Source of the DNA: JADGAU01 sp045047105
GTDB taxonomy: Bacteria; Pseudomonadota; Gammaproteobacteria; GRL18
Length of the DNA: 18,130 nt
Direction: 5' to 3'
Assembly: GCA_045047105.1 (NCBI GenBank)
Contig: JASFYQ010000022.1
Location: 1 to 18,130, forward strand
The position numbers and the translations under genes are program-made. The number at the start of each line of letters is the position of its first letter. Positions within the stretch are counted from its first letter, which is position 1. The notes under the pieces were generated by a model, which did no database searches, had not been told where the DNA came from, and saw only the letters and a list, made by a program, of their open reading frames with translations. Shown one piece after another: positions 15,036-18,130 of this stretch.

Positions 15036-15068
15036 TAACAACTTTGTAACAACTGTGTAACAATATGA
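15036..15068. promoter_or_regulatory. Three 11-bp direct repeats, likely response-regulator operator
   Basis: TAACAACTTTG, TAACAACTGTG and TAACAATATGA follow one another without a gap at 15036, 15047 and 15058. A fourth partial copy (ACTTTGT, 15021-15027) lies 20 bases before the matching part of repeat 1. Direct repeats with one helical turn of spacing are what OmpR/PhoB-type regulators bind, and such a regulator is encoded 14 bases away. The block covers about -35 to -67 of the candidate cytochrome promoter, the usual place for activation, and lies just upstream of the regulator gene itself, allowing autoregulation. Confidence 0.6.
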
Positions 15069-15081
15069 ATAAAATTATCCA

Positions 15082-15804
15082 ATGAGCCAAAGACAGCAAA
15101 AATTACTGGTGGTCGATGATGAACCCAAAATAAGACAATTATTAAAAAAATACCTGGCACAAGAGGGCTTTATTGTAGATGCAGTAAATGATGGGCAGGC
15201 AATGGATAAATTTCTGAGCCAACACCCTGTGGATCTTATTATTTTGGATTTAATGCTTCCAGGTGAAGACGGTCTTTCAATTGCACGGCGGATACGCCAC
15301 CAACAAAAACTCCCTATTATTATTCTTTCTGCACGAGGGGAAGAGCTTGATAAAATAATTGGCCTGGAAATGGGTGCTGATGATTATTTATCCAAGCCCT
15401 TTAATCCCAGAGAATTATTAGCCCGAATTCGCTCTGTTATGAGACGTTCTCAGACTCATTTAAGCACTGTAAAAACAGCCGATAATTTATTACAATTTGG
15501 TCCTTATAGTCTTAATATTGAACGCCATACACTGGCTAAAGATAATCAACTGATCCAGCTTACTTCAGGGGAATTTACTCTTTTAAAAATATTTTTAGAA
15601 CATTCAGAACGCGTACTCAATAGAGACACTTTACTTGATATAACCAAAGGTTATAAACATTCATCCATTGATCGCAGTATTGATGTTTGTGTCGGTCGCC
15701 TGCGCCGTAAAATTGAACCCGATCCCAGTAATCCAATCTACTTACGTACAGTTAGAGGAGTGGGCTATATTTTTTCAAAACAGGGCTCGGATCTTCTAAT
15801 ATGA
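15082..15804 (+). CDS. OmpR-family response regulator
   Basis: This 240-residue cytoplasmic DNA-binding regulator has a receiver domain at residues 6-120 and a winged-helix DNA-binding domain at about 140-233. The acidic pocket D12/D13, phospho-acceptor D56 (LIILDLMLPGEDG), S83 and K105-P106 are all present. The C-terminal SSIDRSIDVCVGRLRRKIE and YLRTVRGVGYIF are the recognition helix and wing of OmpR/PhoB-type regulators. No clear Shine-Dalgarno sequence precedes the ATG. Its stop and the kinase start overlap as ATGA, so the two are translationally coupled. Likely targets are the 11-bp repeats just upstream, and hence the cytochrome/MetA-like operon and itself. Confidence 0.94.
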   Translation: MSQRQQKLLVVDDEPKIRQLLKKYLAQEGFIVDAVNDGQAMDKFLSQHPVDLIILDLMLPGEDGLSIARRIRHQQKLPIIILSARGEELDKIIGLEMGADDYLSKPFNPRELLARIRSVMRRSQTHLSTVKTADNLLQFGPYSLNIERHTLAKDNQLIQLTSGEFTLLKIFLEHSERVLNRDTLLDITKGYKHSSIDRSIDVCVGRLRRKIEPDPSNPIYLRTVRGVGYIFSKQGSDLLI

Positions 15805-17135
15805 AGATTTTCCAGTTTCATAGTTATTTCTGGAGAACTTTAGCCATTATTGGAGGTATATCCACAAGTTTCCTGCTTATTATTTTATCTACACTTGCCT
15901 ATTATATGGTGATACCACTGGGACATAGAGCAACCGATGATCTGGCTAGTGTAATAACCCATGCAGCAGAAACATGGGATCATCTAGAGCCTCCTCAACG
16001 TAAATTATTTACAGAAAAAATGCAGAGAAAACACCAACTATTATTAACAACAACAGATAAACCACTCACTAAATTAACTAATTTACTACCCTATTTTTCT
16101 TTTCTTGAACGCTCTCTGAGTAAACAAGTGGGACAAAAAATACATTTAAAAGAAAGTATCGAAAAAGATCAACAACAATGGTTCTGGGCTGATATTCCTA
16201 TAACAAATGGGACTTTACGTTTTGGTTTTCCACATGCACGTATTGGAGTAAACCCTCCTATTGCATTTTTTGTTTTACTAATAGTGGGACTTTTCCTTAT
16301 TTTTTTTACTGCTATCATTCTTACCTATAGGCTCACCGTGCCCATCGAACACCTTTATTTAGCAGCCCAATCCGTTGGCAAAGGGCACTGGCCCAAACCC
16401 ATTGAAGAAAAAGGTGCAGAGGAATTGGTAGTGCTGGTTAGGGGATTTAATAAAATGAGTATTCAAGTTAAGGAGTTACTCTCTAACCGAACCACTTTAT
16501 TAGCAGGAATTGCACACGATCTGCGCACCCCACTAACCCAAATTCAACTTGCTCTATCAATGTTACCAAATGATGGAGGGGATACCGAGCTAATGGAAAG
16601 TATTCGTCAGGATTTAGATAATATTAATCACTTAATTAGTGAAACTCTGAGCATTAGCCTGGATTTAGAAGCACAACATGCAGCCCCTGTGGATATAAAC
16701 AAAGAGCTTGATAGTATTATCCAGAATATCCAAAAAGAAAATGTTCTAATTATATGGTCTCCAGGCAAGCCATGTATCCGCACTTTACAAGCTTTAGCAT
16801 TACGAAGAATTATTAATAATTTATTAGAAAATGCAATACGTTATGGCGCTGGCAAACCTATTGTAGTTAACTGCCAGTGTAATGCCAAAGGGACTACCAT
16901 CCAGATTATAGATAAAGGCGAAGGCATACCCGCAGAAAAAATAGAAGCGGTATTTCGCCCCTTTTATCGCCTGGAACCATCCCGTGGCAGCTCTACAGGT
17001 GGAAGTGGACTAGGGCTTGCCATAATTAAACAACTTGTGGATGCAAATGGCTGGAAAATTCAATTACAAGCTCACTCAGAAGGTGGAACCATAGCAATAT
17101 TAACTATTACAAAAGCTTTCCCAAATAGCTTATAG
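15801..17135 (+). CDS. Membrane sensor histidine kinase (EnvZ-like layout)
   Basis: This 444-residue inner-membrane kinase has transmembrane helices at about 14-36 and 153-175 flanking a periplasmic sensor loop of about 115 residues that I do not recognise. A HAMP linker follows (about 176-230), then the His-containing domain with H239 in IAHDLRTPL. The ATP-binding domain has N344 in NNLLENAIRYG, DKGEGIP (371-377), FRPFYR (385-390) and GGSGLGLAI (400-408). All catalytic motifs are intact. It pairs with the response regulator upstream by a four-base overlap. The signal is unknown; the divergent cytochrome and outer-membrane genes suggest a redox, gas or hydrophobic-compound cue, which is inference. 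A decayed transposase fragment begins only six bases after the stop codon, but the protein looks complete. Confidence 0.94.
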   Translation: MKIFQFHSYFWRTLAIIGGISTSFLLIILSTLAYYMVIPLGHRATDDLASVITHAAETWDHLEPPQRKLFTEKMQRKHQLLLTTTDKPLTKLTNLLPYFSFLERSLSKQVGQKIHLKESIEKDQQQWFWADIPITNGTLRFGFPHARIGVNPPIAFFVLLIVGLFLIFFTAIILTYRLTVPIEHLYLAAQSVGKGHWPKPIEEKGAEELVVLVRGFNKMSIQVKELLSNRTTLLAGIAHDLRTPLTQIQLALSMLPNDGGDTELMESIRQDLDNINHLISETLSISLDLEAQHAAPVDINKELDSIIQNIQKENVLIIWSPGKPCIRTLQALALRRIINNLLENAIRYGAGKPIVVNCQCNAKGTTIQIIDKGEGIPAEKIEAVFRPFYRLEPSRGSSTGGSGLGLAIIKQLVDANGWKIQLQAHSEGGTIAILTITKAFPNSL

Positions 17136-17140
17136 ATTAG

Positions 17141-17242
17141 CTTATTTTCGCTCATCCCCATCATAGCGCATAAAGTTAAACCTTGTTGATGACTTTTCAT
17201 ATAAAGTTCTCGCTGTAATTGAGTAATTCGTTTACCAGACAA
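17141..17242 (-). pseudogene. Remnant of an IS21-family istA transposase (N-terminus only)
   Basis: Reading leftward from a TTG at 17242, preceded by GGGAG six bases upstream, gives MSGKRITQLQRELYMKSHQQ, then GLTLCAMMGMSENK. This resembles the start of one IS21 transposase group, typically (M)xGKRIT, then LYMK, QQG and AGxSERS. About three residues seem deleted near CAMMGMSE, and similarity stops at about residue 33, where the kinase gene end begins. The catalytic domain and istB are absent. This is from memory of the family pattern, not a search. Confidence 0.55.
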
Positions 17243-17492
17243 GTTGTTCTCCCATTAAAATAATGAGAATTTATCTTATCTGAATTTATACTCAACCGAC
17301 CAAGATAATTGTCGCCTAATACCATGGTCAATAATCCAGATTAGGTCGTAAAGTTACCATCCGAGCATAGTTACAACAATATGATGTTATTCCTTTGTGA
17401 TTTTTTATTGAACGTTTAGCTATGGAATACGAATTGCTCGCATATTTTATAAAAACAGAGCAATGGAAAAACATTCGGTACTAAAACAAAAT
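17243..17492. other. Unassigned DNA, possible leftover of IS21 end or other decayed element
   Basis: No intact gene is seen in these 250 bases, part of the 357-base gap between the kinase and CheY-like genes. The part next to the istA remnant holds two copies of GAATTTAT (17267 and 17282) and the segment 17297-17314, bounded by CGAC and GTCG, which could be transposon-end sequence. A plus-strand frame from 17371 to 17484 (…IERLAMEYELLAYF…) has one internal stop at 17398; it may be a decayed gene end, family unknown. Confidence 0.35.
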
Positions 17493-17879
17493 CTATTTTT
17501 GTAAAATAGATTCTATTTTTTTTATAAGTGTTTTAGGTCGAAAGGGTTTTGCAATATAGTCACTAACCCCTGCTTCAATTGCAGATTGAACTTTTTCAGT
17601 TTTACTCGTTGCAGTAAGCATTAAAAAAGGTATATCTTTGAATTTATCATTTGTATTAACAGCCTTTAATAAATCTAATCCTGTCATTTGTGGCATATCC
17701 CAATCACTGATAATTAAATCAATTTTATTGCACTCCAGTACTTGAAGTGCTTTTTGTCCATCTGATGCTTCTACTATATTGAGATAATCTGCATCTGCCA
17801 AAAATAATTTAATTACTCCCCGCATAGAGCTCATATCATCTACAAGTAATATTTTAGTCTTAGGCACATTAAATTCCAT
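17493..17879 (-). CDS. CheY-like single-domain response regulator
   Basis: This 128-residue receiver domain has no output domain. It has the acidic pocket D14/D15, phospho-acceptor D59 in ISDWDMPQMTGL, T89 in LMLTATS and K111 in AKPFRP. The DW-x-MP-x-MTGL context is typical of chemotaxis CheY and close relatives that act by protein-protein contact, for example on a flagellar or pilus motor or in a phosphorelay. No chemotaxis genes lie nearby, so its partner kinase is unknown. No clear Shine-Dalgarno sequence precedes the ATG at 17879. A GTG at 17867, with GGA seven or eight bases before it, would give a start VPKTKILLVDD and is a real alternative. The orphan kinase upstream faces the other way and already has its own regulator. 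Confidence 0.9.
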   Translation of the reverse strand: MEFNVPKTKILLVDDMSSMRGVIKLFLADADYLNIVEASDGQKALQVLECNKIDLIISDWDMPQMTGLDLLKAVNTNDKFKDIPFLMLTATSKTEKVQSAIEAGVSDYIAKPFRPKTLIKKIESILQK

Positions 17880-17988
17880 TAATAATTTTTAAATAAAAGT
17901 TTTGGTTATGTTCCCCAAAAGTGCTGTTAACTTCCAGGTAACATTTTCAGGAATATAACTAACAAGATACCATCTCTTGTGTGTTTTT

Positions 17989-18008
17989 ACTCATACTAAA
18001 GTATGAGT
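17989..18008. promoter_or_regulatory. Perfect 20-bp palindrome upstream of the CheY-like gene
   Basis: ACTCATACTA and its exact reverse complement TAGTATGAGT lie back to back, followed on the plus strand by TTTATTT. It could be a terminator for a transcript entering from the left, or an operator, being 110 bases before the CheY-like start. The rest of 17880-18130 is AT-rich and I see no gene in it. Confidence 0.4.
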
Positions 18009-18130
18009 TTTATTTAAAATAATCGTTTTTTTATGTGTTTTGAAATATTGAATGGGAATAGGGTGATCCAAATTCAGCAACAATTATTAAGAACATAGCC
18101 AAAATTTTGTATTTCTTTATAATAATTAAT

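Noticed and set aside
17371..17484. Plus-strand reading frame resembling a protein end (…ERLAMEYELLAYF…)
   Set aside because: It has an internal stop at 17398, no Shine-Dalgarno sequence, and I cannot name a family; it is mentioned only within the unassigned region.
1..18130. CRISPR array, tRNA or rRNA
   Set aside because: No regularly spaced repeats, cloverleaf-like segments or rRNA-like sequence were seen on reading, though small RNAs cannot be excluded without covariance searches.

Overview
The window looks like chromosome from a low-GC gammaproteobacterium. By eye roughly a third of bases are G or C; this was not computed. The evidence is a def-fmt block facing away from a LysM-dprA pair, a DUF3391/HD-GYP phosphodiesterase, a DUF4124 protein, a LapG-type protease and a DUF2282 bufferin. 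A relative of the Methylococcales or Thiotrichales is possible, but nothing here fixes the order.

Region 1 (1-5.7 kb) is mostly housekeeping. fmt (cut by the window edge, TTG start) and def run leftward. A LysM surface protein and dprA run rightward from a good sigma-70-type promoter. A c-di-GMP phosphodiesterase gene is convergent with dprA, the two stop codons sharing bases, and a small secreted DUF4124 protein follows.

Region 2 (5.7-10.6 kb) is the most unusual part. A TesA-like SGNH protein lacks its catalytic residues. Upstream of it lies a leftward gene set: DUF2282 bufferin precursor, DoxX, secreted thioredoxin-fold protein, Tat-exported gluconate-2-dehydrogenase subunit-3-like protein, and a GMC flavoprotein. 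The last three are translationally coupled. The bufferin modification genes bufB (DUF692/MNIO) and bufC are absent. The GMC protein lacks the usual active-site His and Asn but has a three-Cys cluster. My inference is a periplasmic redox unit, possibly copper- or thiol-linked, in which the oxidoreductase pair stands where bufBC would normally be.

Region 3 (10.6-13.1 kb) holds a LapG-like periplasmic cysteine protease, a YeeZ-like NAD(P)-binding protein and a small DUF2892 membrane protein, separated by gaps with strong hairpins.

Region 4 (13.1-17.1 kb) is a coherent divergent locus. A cytochrome c'-like protein and a MetA-family outer-membrane protein run leftward; an OmpR-type regulator and its sensor kinase run rightward. 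Three 11-bp direct repeats lie between them, at the -35 position of a candidate cytochrome promoter, and are a likely operator.

Region 5 (17.1-18.1 kb) contains a decayed start of an IS21-type istA gene just after the kinase, mostly unassigned DNA, a CheY-like single-domain regulator and a perfect palindrome upstream of it. No rRNA, tRNA or CRISPR was recognised.
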